Positions 16,482 through 25,788 of a stretch of DNA of 64,000 nt are shown piece after piece. Position 1 is the first letter of the stretch. Each line of letters starts with the position of its first letter. The stretch lies in NCBI RefSeq assembly GCF_021249345.1, contig NZ_CP089588.1:1550001-1614000 (forward strand), given 5' to 3'. A model generated the notes under the pieces. That model was not told the DNA's origin and did not search any database. It saw nothing but the letters and a program-made list of their open reading frames with translations. The position numbers and the translations under genes were made by a program. The DNA comes from Halobacterium wangiae (lineage in GTDB: Archaea > Halobacteriota > Halobacteria > Halobacteriales > Halobacteriaceae).

Positions 16482-16521
16482 ACGCCGGTCGACGGCGGGC
16501 GACAGGATAAACGCCGCGACG

Positions 16522-17604
16522 TCAGTTCTCGGCCGGTTCGTCCTCGAGGTTGCGGAACGCGTCGAGGATGACCTGTTTCGCGGTCGCACCCTGGGAGGTC
16601 CAGTGGTTCGCGTAGTCCATCATGTCCTCGTAGATGTCGGGCTTGCAGCCGGCGGCCTTCGGGTGGCCCCCACCGTTGACCTGGCGGGCGACCTCGTGGG
16701 CGCGCTCGAAGCCCTCGGTGCCGCGGATACTCGCGCTCCCGGAGGGCTTGACGATCACGGCGGCGTCGGCGCCCTGCTCGCGGAGCGCTTCGGCGACCTC
16801 GTTCTGCGAGCAGCGGCCGTAGGTGACGCCGACCGTCCACTCACCGATCTCCTTCATCGCCGCGCGGGCGACCGCCCGGTCGATGAGGTCGTTCTTCTCG
16901 ACGCGGCGCTCCGCGAGGAACTCCAGGACGTCCTCGGGGAGGTCGGCGCCGTGCTCCTGGACGACGTCCATGTACTCCTCGGGGTCCGTCCAGTAGGAGT
17001 AGTCCGCCAGGTCGTCGCTTCGGGGGTCCTCCTTCAGCCAGAGGTCGTGGTCGCGGGTGACGACGGCGAGTTCCTCGAGGTGCTGTGGGACCGCTCCCTC
17101 GCCGAGACTCCGGACCGCGACGTCGGCGGTGCACTCCTCCTCGGAGTCGCCGACGACGAGGTCGACGCCTGCCTCGCGGACGGCTTCGGCCGTCTCCTCG
17201 GTCCACTGGTGGTGGTCGAACCACCGGACCTCGCTGGCGTGCTCGACGGCGTACGCGAGTTCGTCCTCGACGTACCGGAACTTGTCCGGGCAGAGGTCGC
17301 AGACGAAGATGCGGCAGTCGTCGGCGCCGAACTCCGCGGCGCGGCGCAGGCCGTCCTCGATCTCGTGGGGGCCGGCGGGCACGAGCGCCGCCTCGCCGTA
17401 CACCTCGCGGATGGTGGCCGCACACGCCAGTCCGTCGGCGTCGGGGTCCGCCACCACGACGACGTTCGCGCCCTCGATGCGCTCTCTGATCTCCCGGTCC
17501 TTCTGCTCCTCGCGGACGTCGTCCGGGACGAAGAAGCCCTTCCCGGGCAGCAGTGACTTGCGTTCGAGCGGCAAGCCCTCGTCCTCGATGACCCAGTCTT
17601 CCAT
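16522..17604 (-). CDS. DHH/DHHA1 phosphoesterase, RecJ-like
   Basis: 360 residues. Motif I ADPDADGLAC, motif III FDHHQW with the signature DHH, and the C-terminal DHHA1 glycine motif GGGHPKAAG are all present, so the enzyme looks intact. The family removes nucleotides from DNA, RNA or small dinucleotides using manganese. Archaeal members include the GINS-associated nuclease and RecJ-like exonucleases. This protein is shorter than the full GAN type, so I call it RecJ-like only. It is read alone on the minus strand. Confidence 0.85.
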   Translation of the reverse strand: MEDWVIEDEGLPLERKSLLPGKGFFVPDDVREEQKDREIRERIEGANVVVVADPDADGLACAATIREVYGEAALVPAGPHEIEDGLRRAAEFGADDCRIFVCDLCPDKFRYVEDELAYAVEHASEVRWFDHHQWTEETAEAVREAGVDLVVGDSEEECTADVAVRSLGEGAVPQHLEELAVVTRDHDLWLKEDPRSDDLADYSYWTDPEEYMDVVQEHGADLPEDVLEFLAERRVEKNDLIDRAVARAAMKEIGEWTVGVTYGRCSQNEVAEALREQGADAAVIVKPSGSASIRGTEGFERAHEVARQVNGGGHPKAAGCKPDIYEDMMDYANHWTSQGATAKQVILDAFRNLEDEPAEN

Positions 17605-17667
17605 ACCGGCTGGTGGGCCGGACGCGCAAAGAACCCCGCGATTCGGGGGTCGGCGAGGACGCCGGTC

Positions 17668-18696
17668 TCAGGTGTCGAGGTGCCACTCGCCGCGGCCGGT
17701 CGCCGTGGCGTAGTGACGGTCGGCGCCGAGGAGGTCGTCGCGCTTCCACTGGAAACTGGTCCGGTGGTCGTAGCCGACGCTCCCCTCCGTCTGCAGGCCG
17801 CCACAGCCGGTGAGCGCGCTCCTCGCGCGAGCGTTCTCGGGGGTCACCTCGACCGCGAACGTGCTCCGGATCGTGTCCGAGACGTTCGCGACCTGCACGC
17901 CGTTCCGCGTGTGCGCGTTCGGGAAGACGTCGTGGAGGCGCTGGTCGTCCGGGAAGTCCGCCTCCCTGCTGGCTTCCTCGACGGCGAACCCGTCGTTCGC
18001 CTCGGCGTGCAGCGTCGTCCGCAGGCGGACGTACTGACCCGTGTCCTGGTGGCTGACCGACGCGACCGTCCGCGAGGCGTAGGCCTCCCCGTTGTCGAGG
18101 CGGCCGACGACGTTCGCGGCGCCCGCGTAGTCGAAGGCGTCGTCCATCGACGACTCGGGGACGAACGTCTTGCACTCCGGGACGCGCCCGACGAGTGCCC
18201 ACCCGAAGGGGTCGAGGACCGGGTCGTCCCAGCCGCCCTCGTCGACGAACGTGTACGTCTCGACGGTGCCGTTCTCCGGCACCGCCACGACCACGCTGAC
18301 AGGGCGCGCACTCACCGCCTCGACGCCGAACGAGTACTCCTGGCGCACGCTCTCCAGCAGTCCCGTCATCGCGTCGAACCCGCTGCCCGTCGCGAACGCC
18401 ACGGGTCTACCGGCGCGGAACGCCCGCACGAGGGTCGCCCGGTTCGCGTTCGGGGTGGCGAGTACGGCGTCCGCGTCCTCGACGGTGTCTGCGGTGTTCG
18501 GCGGGGTCGGCAGGTCCCCGGTGTCGCCCGCGAGGTAGACGGCGTCGTTCTCGAGGGCTTGGCTCGTGTCCTCGCTCAGGCCGCTGCCGGTGTCGACGTC
18601 CGGGCGGCCGCCGCCGAGCGCGGTACAGCCGGCGAGTGCGGCCGAGGCTGCGGCGCCTGCGGTCGCGAGGAAGCGGCGTCGGTTCGTGGAGGGCAT
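17668..18696 (-). CDS. Tat-exported lipoprotein, function unknown
   Basis: 342 residues with NRRRFLATAG at the N-terminus and the lipobox LAGC, giving export by Tat and a lipid anchor. The mature part has no motif I know. It contains blocks such as VYLAGDTGDLPTPPNTADTV and LATPNANRATLVRAF that could be a Rossmann-like fold acting outside the cell, and Cys residues in PECKTFV and TGCGGLQ. A stand-alone gene. Confidence 0.75.
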   Translation of the reverse strand: MPSTNRRRFLATAGAAASAALAGCTALGGGRPDVDTGSGLSEDTSQALENDAVYLAGDTGDLPTPPNTADTVEDADAVLATPNANRATLVRAFRAGRPVAFATGSGFDAMTGLLESVRQEYSFGVEAVSARPVSVVVAVPENGTVETYTFVDEGGWDDPVLDPFGWALVGRVPECKTFVPESSMDDAFDYAGAANVVGRLDNGEAYASRTVASVSHQDTGQYVRLRTTLHAEANDGFAVEEASREADFPDDQRLHDVFPNAHTRNGVQVANVSDTIRSTFAVEVTPENARARSALTGCGGLQTEGSVGYDHRTSFQWKRDDLLGADRHYATATGRGEWHLDT

Positions 18697-18735
18697 CGTC
18701 CGAGCACTGCGCTCGGCGCCGGAATAAGTCTCGTG

Positions 18736-19167
18736 TTACGTTTCCGGTTCGAGCTGGCGGACCGTCAGCACCGGAACCGGACACGTCCGCACGACGCGTT
18801 CTGCGACGCTCCCGATGAAGAAGCGGTTCTCGCCGTGGCGGCCACGGGTCCCGGTCGCGACCACGTCGGCGTCCACGTCGCGGGCGTACTGACTGATCTC
18901 CGCGGGCGGCCGCCCCTCGCGCACCGCCGTCGTGACGTCCCGCTGTGCTCTCTCGGCCACCTTCGCCACCGCGTCCTCGCCGCGGGACTCGAGGGCCGCG
19001 TGCATCTCGTCGCGGACCTCCTCGGGCGCGGTCTCCACCTCGCTCTCCTCGAGAACGTAGAGGGCGTGCACCTCGGCGTCGAACCGCGTGGCGACGTCGA
19101 GGGCCACGTCCACCGCGCGCCCGACGCTCTCGGAGCCGTCGGTCGCGATGACTACCGTCTCTATCAT
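18736..19167 (-). CDS. Universal stress protein, UspA family
   Basis: 143 residues. It starts METVVIATDGS-like (MIETVVIATDGSESV) and ends with the nucleotide-binding loop GTRGRHGENRFFIGSVAERVV before VPVLTVR. This is the ATP-binding subgroup (G-x2-G-x9-G-S). It is divergent from a second usp gene at 19243, and the 75-base gap presumably holds both promoters. Confidence 0.9.
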   Translation of the reverse strand: MIETVVIATDGSESVGRAVDVALDVATRFDAEVHALYVLEESEVETAPEEVRDEMHAALESRGEDAVAKVAERAQRDVTTAVREGRPPAEISQYARDVDADVVATGTRGRHGENRFFIGSVAERVVRTCPVPVLTVRQLEPET

Positions 19168-19242
19168 ACGACGTCGTTCCGCGCCGGACACCTTAAACCC
19201 ACACGCGGAGCGCTTTAGTAGCCCCGCGGCGCAGTCCACTCC

Positions 19243-19686
19243 ATGAGCCTCGAAGTGGACACCGTCCTCGTCCCGGTGGACGGCACGGAGGCCTCCGTCA
19301 CGGCCGTCGAGTACGCCGTCGCCATCGCCGAACGCTACGGCGCCGACGTGCACGCGCTGTACGTCCTCGGCGAGACGGTCACGCGGAGCATCGACGCCGG
19401 CAACGTCGCCGAGGACGAGGTCGTCGACGACACGAACACGTTCCTCGCGGAGATCGAGGCGCTCGCGCCGGAGGGTGTGAGCGTCGACTCCTCTATCGCG
19501 TACGGCTTCTCCACGTCGCGGAAACTCCAGCACCCCGGCAGCGTCATCCTCGACTGCGCGGACGACGTGGACGCCGACTTCCTCGCCATCCCCCGCGAGG
19601 GACTGCGTGGCGACGCGGGCGACGTCCTCGAGAAGGCCGCGGAGTACGTCCTGCTGTACGCCAGCCAGCCCGTTCTCTCCGTCTAG
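19243..19686 (+). CDS. Universal stress protein, UspA family, degenerate nucleotide loop
   Basis: 147 residues. The N-terminal VDTVLVPVDGTEASVTAVEYAVAIAERYGADVHALYVL is UspA-like and it ends with QPVLSV. The usual G-x2-G-x9-G-S/T loop is replaced by AIPREGLRGDAGDVLEKAAEYV, so ATP binding may be lost. A TTTAGTAG about 30 bases upstream of the ATG fits a TATA box. Its stop is shared as CTAG with the convergent GNAT gene. Confidence 0.88.
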   Translation: MSLEVDTVLVPVDGTEASVTAVEYAVAIAERYGADVHALYVLGETVTRSIDAGNVAEDEVVDDTNTFLAEIEALAPEGVSVDSSIAYGFSTSRKLQHPGSVILDCADDVDADFLAIPREGLRGDAGDVLEKAAEYVLLYASQPVLSV

Positions 19687-20273
19687 TTCAGCCGAATCGA
19701 CATCTCCATCTCGAAGCTCTCGGCGGCCGCCGTCTCGAAGCCCACCTTCTCGTAGAGCGCGACCGCCGGCCGGTTCCACCGTTCGACGGTCAGCCAGACG
19801 TACTCGACGCCGTGTGCCTGGCCGTGACCGAGCAGCGCCTCGATGAGTCGCGTGCCGATGCCCGCGCCCTGGTAGTCCTGGTGGACGAAGATGGCGAGTT
19901 CGTACGTCTCCCCCGAGTCGGGGACGAGCGTCGCGTGGCCCGCTACGCTGTCTTCGTGCCACGCCAGCACGTCGAAGCCCTCCCGTGCGAGCAGCGTGTC
20001 GAGCCAGTCCCGGATTCGCACCTCTCCGACCGGTGGCACGCCCTGCGCGCGGTCCGCCGGGTCGAAGTCCGCGTACATCGCCACGAGCGGCTCGAAGGCC
20101 GCGTCCTCCGGCGGTGGGTCGCTCTCCTCGTCGGTGGCGAGGGTCGCGTCCGGTGGGCCGTGTTGTTCGTACGCCCGCACCTCGATGGGTCTCCCCTCCG
20201 CGTCCGTGAACGAGACGGGTGGCTGCGGGAACTCTGTGGCGACCGTCTCGGGGTAGATGCGTTCGCCAGCCAT
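19683..20273 (-). CDS. GNAT-family N-acetyltransferase
   Basis: 196 residues. Motif A HQDYQGAGIGTRLIEALL binds acetyl-CoA, and RWNRPAVALYEKVGFE is motif B. These are the usual C-terminal GNAT elements; the N-terminal 80 residues are less conserved. The acceptor is unknown. The start follows the stop of a usp gene by one base, so the two minus-strand genes form an operon. Confidence 0.88.
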   Translation of the reverse strand: MAGERIYPETVATEFPQPPVSFTDAEGRPIEVRAYEQHGPPDATLATDEESDPPPEDAAFEPLVAMYADFDPADRAQGVPPVGEVRIRDWLDTLLAREGFDVLAWHEDSVAGHATLVPDSGETYELAIFVHQDYQGAGIGTRLIEALLGHGQAHGVEYVWLTVERWNRPAVALYEKVGFETAAAESFEMEMSIRLN

Positions 20274-20274
20274 C

Positions 20275-20643
20275 TTATCGCACCAGTTTCACCGACACGC
20301 GGGAGTTCAACAGCACGAACTCGGAGATGTGGCCGAGCCGTATCTTCCCCATGGGGCTGCGCTGGCCGCCGCCGAGGACGATCTGGTCGAACCCCTCGGA
20401 CTCCGCGAGTTCCACGATGGCGCTCCCCGGGTGCCCGGAGAGTCGTCGCACGTCTCTGGGGAGTCCCGCGTCCTCGAGTGCCGCCTTGGCGGCGTCGACG
20501 AGTTCCTCGGGCACCCGGTCACTCTCGGGGTTCTCGACCACCGCGACGGTGAGGTCGTCGCCCGCGTCTACCGCGCGCGTGACGGTCTCTTCGAGGGCGT
20601 CGAGCGAGTCGTCGGCACCCCCGATTCCCAGCAGCACGTTCAT
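20275..20643 (-). CDS. UspA-like stress protein
   Basis: 122 residues starting MNVLLGIGGADDSLDAL; a longer in-frame start is less likely because this one opens directly on the first beta strand. The C-terminal nucleotide loop IVLGGGQRSPMGKIRLGHISEFVLL has the G-x2-x9-G-type pattern of ATP-binding UspA proteins. It is the first gene of a two-gene unit with the GNAT. It is shorter than the usual 140 residues. Confidence 0.82.
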   Translation of the reverse strand: MNVLLGIGGADDSLDALEETVTRAVDAGDDLTVAVVENPESDRVPEELVDAAKAALEDAGLPRDVRRLSGHPGSAIVELAESEGFDQIVLGGGQRSPMGKIRLGHISEFVLLNSRVSVKLVR

Positions 20644-20701
20644 AGTCGGAGTGTCACTGCCTCCCGGCAAAAGCGTTCGGTCGGTGGTCGTGCGCCGGCG
20701 T

Positions 20702-21094
20702 TCATCCGCCGCCGTCGCCGCGCGCACCCGTCGCGTCGACGGCTGGCGGGCGGACGGCGATGATGCCGTAGCTGTGAACGGTCACCGTACAGTCGGCGTA
20801 CTCGAAGGAGAGTCGGAAGTCCTTCGCGGCCGAGTCGCGGTCTCGCCGCTCGACGAGGCTGTCGAGTGCCTCCGGGTCGAGCACGTCGTTGAGCGTCGGC
20901 AGCGACGTCGGCCCAGTCTCGGTGACGACGGCGACCGTCGAGACGACCGCCATACTCACCGACTCGGTACTCCCGTCGAACGACGTGCGGTAGGTATCCG
21001 TCTCGGGACTGTAATCGACCGCTTCGCTCCGATCTATCGAATCGACGTCGAGCTCTGACACCTCGGGGGGAGCCGGAGGAGGGTCGTTATCCAC
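20702..21094 (-). CDS. HalOD1 output-domain protein
   Basis: 130 residues if read from the GTG at 21094. The region VVSTVAVVTETGPTSLPTLNDVLDPEALDSLV and the later FRLSFEYADCTVTVHSYGIIAV match the HalOD1 domain, a haloarchaeal output module of two-component and bacteriorhodopsin-associated proteins. This one stands without a sensor. An in-frame TTG at 21139 is possible, but TATAT 25-29 bases upstream of the GTG suits a leaderless start there. Confidence 0.72.
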   Translation of the reverse strand: MDNDPPPAPPEVSELDVDSIDRSEAVDYSPETDTYRTSFDGSTESVSMAVVSTVAVVTETGPTSLPTLNDVLDPEALDSLVERRDRDSAAKDFRLSFEYADCTVTVHSYGIIAVRPPAVDATGARGDGGG

Positions 21095-21117
21095 AGCGGG
21101 CGTAGGGAGGTCGTAGC

Positions 21118-21124
21118 CATATAC
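21118..21124 (-). promoter_or_regulatory. TATA-like box for the HalOD1 gene
   Basis: Read on the minus strand this is GTATATG, centred about 27 bases before the GTG at 21094. That is the distance expected between an archaeal TATA box and a leaderless start. Confidence 0.45.
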
Positions 21125-21219
21125 TTTGTTTAGGAGCAATCTGATAGCTTAGAAAATCCAAGGGGTAGCGGCCGTCGCTCGGGCAGGTCGCGGGTGCTCG
21201 CTTCGCTGATCGTGCACCA

Positions 21220-21248
21220 GGAGACGCTTCGCTTCGCTCAGCGTCTCC
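21220..21248. repeat. Hairpin with loop TCGCTTCGCTC
   Basis: GGAGACGCT and AGCGTCTCC form a perfect 9-base stem around an 11-base loop. The loop is the exact reverse complement of the loop in two hairpins at 60391-60446. The gap 21095-21366 holds no gene. Confidence 0.7.
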
Positions 21249-21366
21249 CGTGCCTCGCGGGTCGTTTCGCTCACTCCGTTCGCCGTTCGCGCAACCGGGG
21301 ACTTCTCCCTGCAGTCGGAGTCTCCCGCCCGACACGCTTTTGCGACCCCCCCGGCAATCCCCGGGC

Positions 21367-21981
21367 ATGCCCGAACAGCGTGCTCCGCCGGCCGAGTGGG
21401 ACCTCGCGCCCGCGGTCGAACCGGTCGCCGCGGCCGACCCCGAACCCGACTCCGACGTGCCACGGGACGTCCGGGAGTACAAGCGGTTCTCGAAGATGGA
21501 CGGCGCGCAGTACGACCGCGTCAACGAGTTCCTGCGGGACCGCACGTACATCACCGCCCGCGAGTGGGCTATCGCGCGGCTCTGTGCGGACTTCCGCACG
21601 GAGACCGGCGTCGAGATGACGAAGATCGGCGAGAACCTCCCGGAACTCGTGCCGTTCATGACCGACACGTACAGCCCACAGGCCGTCAACCAGGCGCGGT
21701 CGGCGTTCGAGGACAAGGTGCGGAAGGCCGGCGCGACCTTCCTCTACGGCGCGATGTGCGACTTCTTCACGGCGGACGAACTCGACGACCTGATGTACGA
21801 GGTGACGGAGGTGGCGAAGTTCCTCCTGGAGGTCGAGGGCGTCGACCTCGCCGTCGAGGAGGAGCTCGCGGCCGAGGAACGCATCTCGACGGTGATGCGG
21901 GACGTCCGGTCGGCGAGCGACGAACTCCGCCACGACGGCACGGAGTGCCCGAACTGCGGGCACGAGTTCGGCGGCGACTGA
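21367..21981 (+). CDS. DUF5806-like haloarchaeal protein with C-terminal zinc-ribbon half
   Basis: 204 residues. The block YKRFSKMDGAQYDRVNEFL and TGVEMTKIGENLPELVPF is very typical of the haloarchaeal DUF5806 family. The protein is helical and acidic, with no signal or membrane segment. The C-terminal CPNCGHEF is half a zinc ribbon and might pair in a dimer. The start lies after an Arg-rich non-coding stretch that contains a hairpin. Function unknown. Confidence 0.72.
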   Translation: MPEQRAPPAEWDLAPAVEPVAAADPEPDSDVPRDVREYKRFSKMDGAQYDRVNEFLRDRTYITAREWAIARLCADFRTETGVEMTKIGENLPELVPFMTDTYSPQAVNQARSAFEDKVRKAGATFLYGAMCDFFTADELDDLMYEVTEVAKFLLEVEGVDLAVEEELAAEERISTVMRDVRSASDELRHDGTECPNCGHEFGGD

Positions 21982-22008
21982 CGCTCCGGTCGCGACGCCG
22001 TCTGCTAC

Positions 22009-22506
22009 TTACTGCTCGGAGAGGAACAGCGACGGATCCTCGTGGGTGAACGTGAGCACCCGGCGCTCGTCGAGCGGTCGGATGTGGGTGCGTACCTCGC
22101 CCTCTTCCTCGACCATCTCCACGAACTCCTCGTGCTCGCCGGGGCTGAAGTACGCCGGGAACAGCACCGCCGTCTCCGCGTCCGGGTCCTCGAGGGCGAC
22201 GACGACGTAGACGGTTCCGGCGGTGTCTCCGCGGAACACCTGGGCGTTGTCGAAGCCGCCAGCCTCGTCGAACGCCTCGACGGCTGGGTCGAACTCGTTG
22301 TCCGGTGCGAGCAACTCGATGCCCGTGCGGTCGACGTCGCCGGTCAGGATGGCGACGTCGCCCGGGTGGATCTCGTGGGCGTCCCAGCCGCGCTCGCGGT
22401 ACTCCTCGGCAGTCGCGGCCATGTCGTCGACGACTTGCTCCCAGCGGGGCATCGCGTCCGCCGTGGGGTTGTCCGGTTCTCCGGCGGGGTCGGAGTCGTT
22501 GGGCAT
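22009..22506 (-). CDS. Acidic haloarchaeal protein, unknown
   Basis: 165 residues starting MPNDSDPAG. The order WEQVVDDMAATAEEYRERGW, HPGDVAILTGDV, FDNAQVFRGDTAGTVYVVVALED and LFPAYFSPGEHEEF suggests one alpha/beta domain without cysteines. It may belong to one of the haloarchaea-only DUFs, but I cannot assign it. It is divergent from the peptide transporter ATPase gene, with 90 bases between the starts. Confidence 0.7.
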   Translation of the reverse strand: MPNDSDPAGEPDNPTADAMPRWEQVVDDMAATAEEYRERGWDAHEIHPGDVAILTGDVDRTGIELLAPDNEFDPAVEAFDEAGGFDNAQVFRGDTAGTVYVVVALEDPDAETAVLFPAYFSPGEHEEFVEMVEEEGEVRTHIRPLDERRVLTFTHEDPSLFLSEQ

Positions 22507-22596
22507 GCGTCGTGAACCGACAGCCACCCGCAAAAACCTTCCTTATCGGCAAGTATGGCGGAAGGTATATGCGTCCCGTGTCACCAGTGTGTGGCA

Positions 22597-25500
22597 ATGA
22601 GTAGCCTCCTCTCCATCTCGAATCTCCGGACGCAGTTCGACACGGACCGCGGTGCTGTGAAGGCGGTCGACGGCCTCGACCTGGACATCGAGGAAGGCCA
22701 GACGGTCGGCTTGGTCGGCGAGAGCGGATCGGGGAAGAGCGTCACTGCGCTCTCCGCGATGAAACTCGTTGACGACCCGGGCGACGTCGTCGGCGGCGAG
22801 ATGACGTTGAACGACCCCGACCTGGCGGCCCGCCTCGCCGCGAACCACGGCGGCGCCGTCGCCTCCTATCCCTACGACCTCGTGGCGGCCTGCCGGGAAC
22901 TGGCCGCGGACCTGCGTGGTGACGCCAACGTGGGCTCGACGCCAGCGGAACTCCGCGGTATCGCCGAGGACCTCGACGCCCGTGACGACCCGAACGACCT
23001 CGCGTCGGACCTCCGTGAGTTTGCCGACCGGCTGGACGACGGCGACGACCCCGACGAGGTTGGCGCCGAACTCGACCACGCCGTCGCCGACGCCCTCGAC
23101 GGCTTCATCTTCGTCGAGGACGCCCGCGTCGTCCCTGCGCCGGGGAGCGACGTCGACTCGTCGGCGGATCCCTGGGACGTCCTCCGCGACCACGAGAACG
23201 GCCACGAGCACGTCCGACTGGAGGGCGCCAGAATCGACCTCACGACCGCGCCCGAGCACGTGATGCGGGACGTCCGGGGCGGCGAGATGAGCATGATCTT
23301 CCAGGACCCGATGACGTCGCTCAACCCCGCGCTCACTGTCGGCGAGCAGATCGCCGAGAGCCTCCGGCTCCACCGCCACGGCGGGAAGAAGAAGGACACG
23401 TGGCTGAACGGCATCCGGGAGGCGCTCTCCCGGGGCGACACGGACAAGGAGATCGTCCAGGAGACCGTCGACATCCTCGACGAGGTCGGCATCCCCGAAC
23501 CCGAGGCGCGCCTCGACGAGTACCCCCACGAGTTCTCCGGTGGGATGCGCCAGCGCGTCCTCATCGCGATCGCGCTGGCCTGCCGCCCGAAACTCCTCGT
23601 CGCCGACGAACCGACGACGGCCCTCGACGTCACCATCCAGGCCCAGATCCTCGACCTCATCAACGACCTCCAGGACGAGTTCGGGATGAGCGTCCTGTTC
23701 ATCACGCACGACCTCGGCGTCGTCGCGGAGACCTGTGACCGGGTCGCCGTCATGTACGCAGGCGAAGTCGTCGAGGAGGGTCCCGTGGACGACATCTTCC
23801 ACGACCCGAGCCACCCGTACACGTACGCGCTCCTGGAGTCCATCCCGCGGGAGGACACCGAGCGCCTCCAGCCCATCGAGGGCAACGTCCCGGACCTCAT
23901 CGACCTCCCCGACGGCTGCCACTTCGCGCCGCGCTGTCCGTGGGCCCACGAGGAGTGCACCGAGGGCGAGATTCCGTACCTCCAGCACGGCCCGGAGGAC
24001 GTCGACCACCGCTCGAAGTGCGTGCTCGAGGAGTTCGACACCTCCGAGTACGGCGCCGAGAAGGGGATGGCTGCCGAATCCGGGACGTTCACCGGCGAAC
24101 CGCTGATGCACGTCGAGGGCCTTCGGAAGTACTTCTCGCGCGCAGACGGCTGGCTCGACCGGTGGCTGGCCGACGAACCCCAGACCGTGAAGGCCGTCGA
24201 CGGCGTCGACTTCGACATCTACGAGGGCGAGACGCTCGGCCTCGTTGGCGAGTCGGGCTGCGGGAAGTCGACCACGGGTCGCTCAATCCTCCGGTTGCTC
24301 GAACCGACGGACGGTCGCGTGCTGTACGCGGGCGAGGACGTCGCCGAACTGAGCGACGACGAACTCCGCGGGAAGCGCCGCGACATGCAGATGATCTTCC
24401 AGGACCCGCTGTCCTCCCTTGACCCCCGACAGAGCGTGGGGCAGACGATCGTGGAGCCGCTGAAGATCCACGGCCTCCCGGAGAGCGACCCCGAGGTCAC
24501 CGCCCGCGCGGACGTCACGGTCGAGGGCATCGAGCGAGACGCGGTGACGGTCAACGTCGCCGACGACGTCGACGCGCTCGTCAACATCACTGACGGCGAG
24601 GCCGTGGTCCCGGTCGCTGTCACCGTCGCCGGCGACGAGGTGGAGATCGACGTCGCCAAGCACCTCGACGTGAACACGAGCATTACGCGCGACGACGGTC
24701 GCGTCACGGACGTCCACGTCGACGTGTCGGCGGGCGACTCCAAGCGCGCCAAGCGCCGCAACCGCGTCACTCAGCTCCTGACCGCCGTCGGCCTCGAACC
24801 CGCGCAGTACGACCGCTACCCCCACGAGCTCTCTGGCGGCCAGCGCCAGCGCGTCGGCATCGCCCGCGCGCTCGCCGTCGACCCAGACTTCATCGTCGCC
24901 GACGAACCGGTGAGCGCCCTCGACGTGAGCGTGCAGGCCCAGATCCTCAACCTCATGGAGGATCTCCAGGAGGAGTTCGGGCTGACGTACCTGTTCATCG
25001 CCCACGACCTCTCCGTCGTCCGGCACATCTGTGACCGCGTCGCCGTGATGTACCTCGGCAAGGTCGTGGAGACGGCGCCGACGGAACTGCTGTTCGCCGA
25101 CCCGAAACACCCCTACACGAACGCGCTGCTCTCCTCGATTCCCGACCCGGACCCGCGGGCGACCAACGAGGACCGCATCCTCCTCGAGGGCGACGTCCCG
25201 AGCCCCATCGACCCGCCGTCTGGCTGCCGCTTCCGGACGCGGTGCCCCGAGGTCATCCCGCCGGCGGACCTCGACGTCGACCAGGACGTGTTCCGCGAGG
25301 TGATGGACCTCCGGGAGTCCGTCGAGAAGCGCAACATCCCGCTCGACGCCGTCTGGGAGGACGCCAGCGCCGGGCAGCCGGGAACCGTCGAACCGGCGGG
25401 AGCGCAGGCCGACGGTGGCCGGGACGCCGACCGCGAGGCGTTCGTCCGGGAGCTGTGGAACCGCGAGTTCAGCACAGACCCGTCGGGTGAGGTCCGTGAC

Positions 25501-25662
25501 GTCGTCGACCACGCGTTCGACGCGCTCGCCACCGAGGACTGGGACGAGGCGGCCGACGTCCTCGCCGAGACGTTCGAGAGTCCCTGTGAACGGGAGGAAC
25601 CGCCGCTCGAGGGCGACGAGCAGACGGTCGCCTGCTACCTCTTCGACGGCCCGGGCGAGTAA
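22597..25662 (+). CDS. Fused double ATPase of an oligopeptide ABC transporter (DppD-DppF type)
   Basis: 1021 residues with two complete ATPase domains. Domain 1: Walker A GESGSGKS (residues 41-48), Q-loop [12 protein letters not shown], signature FSGGMRQRV, Walker [14 protein letters not shown]. Domain 2: Walker A GESGCGKS (about 551), Q-loop [12 protein letters not shown], signature LSGGQRQRV (about 746), Walker [14 protein letters not shown]. Each domain ends with the oligopeptide-family CHFAPRCP / CRFRTRCP element. Two insertions are unusual: about 140 acidic helical residues between Walker A and the Q-loop of domain 1, and about 80 beta-rich residues before the signature of domain 2. An acidic tail of about 140 residues follows. 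The ATPase gene comes first, ahead of the binding protein and permeases. Confidence 0.9.
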   Translation: MSSLLSISNLRTQFDTDRGAVKAVDGLDLDIEEGQTVGLVGESGSGKSVTALSAMKLVDDPGDVVGGEMTLNDPDLAARLAANHGGAVASYPYDLVAACRELAADLRGDANVGSTPAELRGIAEDLDARDDPNDLASDLREFADRLDDGDDPDEVGAELDHAVADALDGFIFVEDARVVPAPGSDVDSSADPWDVLRDHENGHEHVRLEGARIDLTTAPEHVMRDVRGGEMSMIFQDPMTSLNPALTVGEQIAESLRLHRHGGKKKDTWLNGIREALSRGDTDKEIVQETVDILDEVGIPEPEARLDEYPHEFSGGMRQRVLIAIALACRPKLLVADEPTTALDVTIQAQILDLINDLQDEFGMSVLFITHDLGVVAETCDRVAVMYAGEVVEEGPVDDIFHDPSHPYTYALLESIPREDTERLQPIEGNVPDLIDLPDGCHFAPRCPWAHEECTEGEIPYLQHGPEDVDHRSKCVLEEFDTSEYGAEKGMAAESGTFTGEPLMHVEGLRKYFSRADGWLDRWLADEPQTVKAVDGVDFDIYEGETLGLVGESGCGKSTTGRSILRLLEPTDGRVLYAGEDVAELSDDELRGKRRDMQMIFQDPLSSLDPRQSVGQTIVEPLKIHGLPESDPEVTARADVTVEGIERDAVTVNVADDVDALVNITDGEAVVPVAVTVAGDEVEIDVAKHLDVNTSITRDDGRVTDVHVDVSAGDSKRAKRRNRVTQLLTAVGLEPAQYDRYPHELSGGQRQRVGIARALAVDPDFIVADEPVSALDVSVQAQILNLMEDLQEEFGLTYLFIAHDLSVVRHICDRVAVMYLGKVVETAPTELLFADPKHPYTNALLSSIPDPDPRATNEDRILLEGDVPSPIDPPSGCRFRTRCPEVIPPADLDVDQDVFREVMDLRESVEKRNIPLDAVWEDASAGQPGTVEPAGAQADGGRDADREAFVRELWNREFSTDPSGEVRDVVDHAFDALATEDWDEAADVLAETFESPCEREEPPLEGDEQTVACYLFDGPGE

Positions 25663-25668
25663 CGCTCG

Positions 25669-25685
25669 GTGGGTCGGCGACCCAC
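25669..25685 (+). terminator. Hairpin after the fused ATPase gene
   Basis: GTGGGTC and GACCCAC form a 7-base stem around GGC, seven bases after the stop and followed by A/T-rich ACATATAG. It may end or process the ATPase message, since the binding-protein gene has its own promoter-like region. Confidence 0.45.
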
Positions 25686-25733
25686 ATATAGTCGGGCCAT
25701 ACCATGTTAACAGTTATCGTATTTAGGCGTTGG

Positions 25734-25746
25734 TACTGGTCCAGTA
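25734..25746. promoter_or_regulatory. Palindrome in the A/T-rich promoter region of the binding-protein gene
   Basis: TACTGGTCCAGTA is a perfect 6-base inverted repeat about one centre base, located 43-55 bases before the start. TATTATTAAG follows it and could be the TATA box. The area is much richer in A and T than its surroundings. An operator role is inferred. Confidence 0.4.
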
Positions 25747-25788
25747 TTCTCCGGTATTATTAAGTGACGGACTCATCGATACGGTGGT

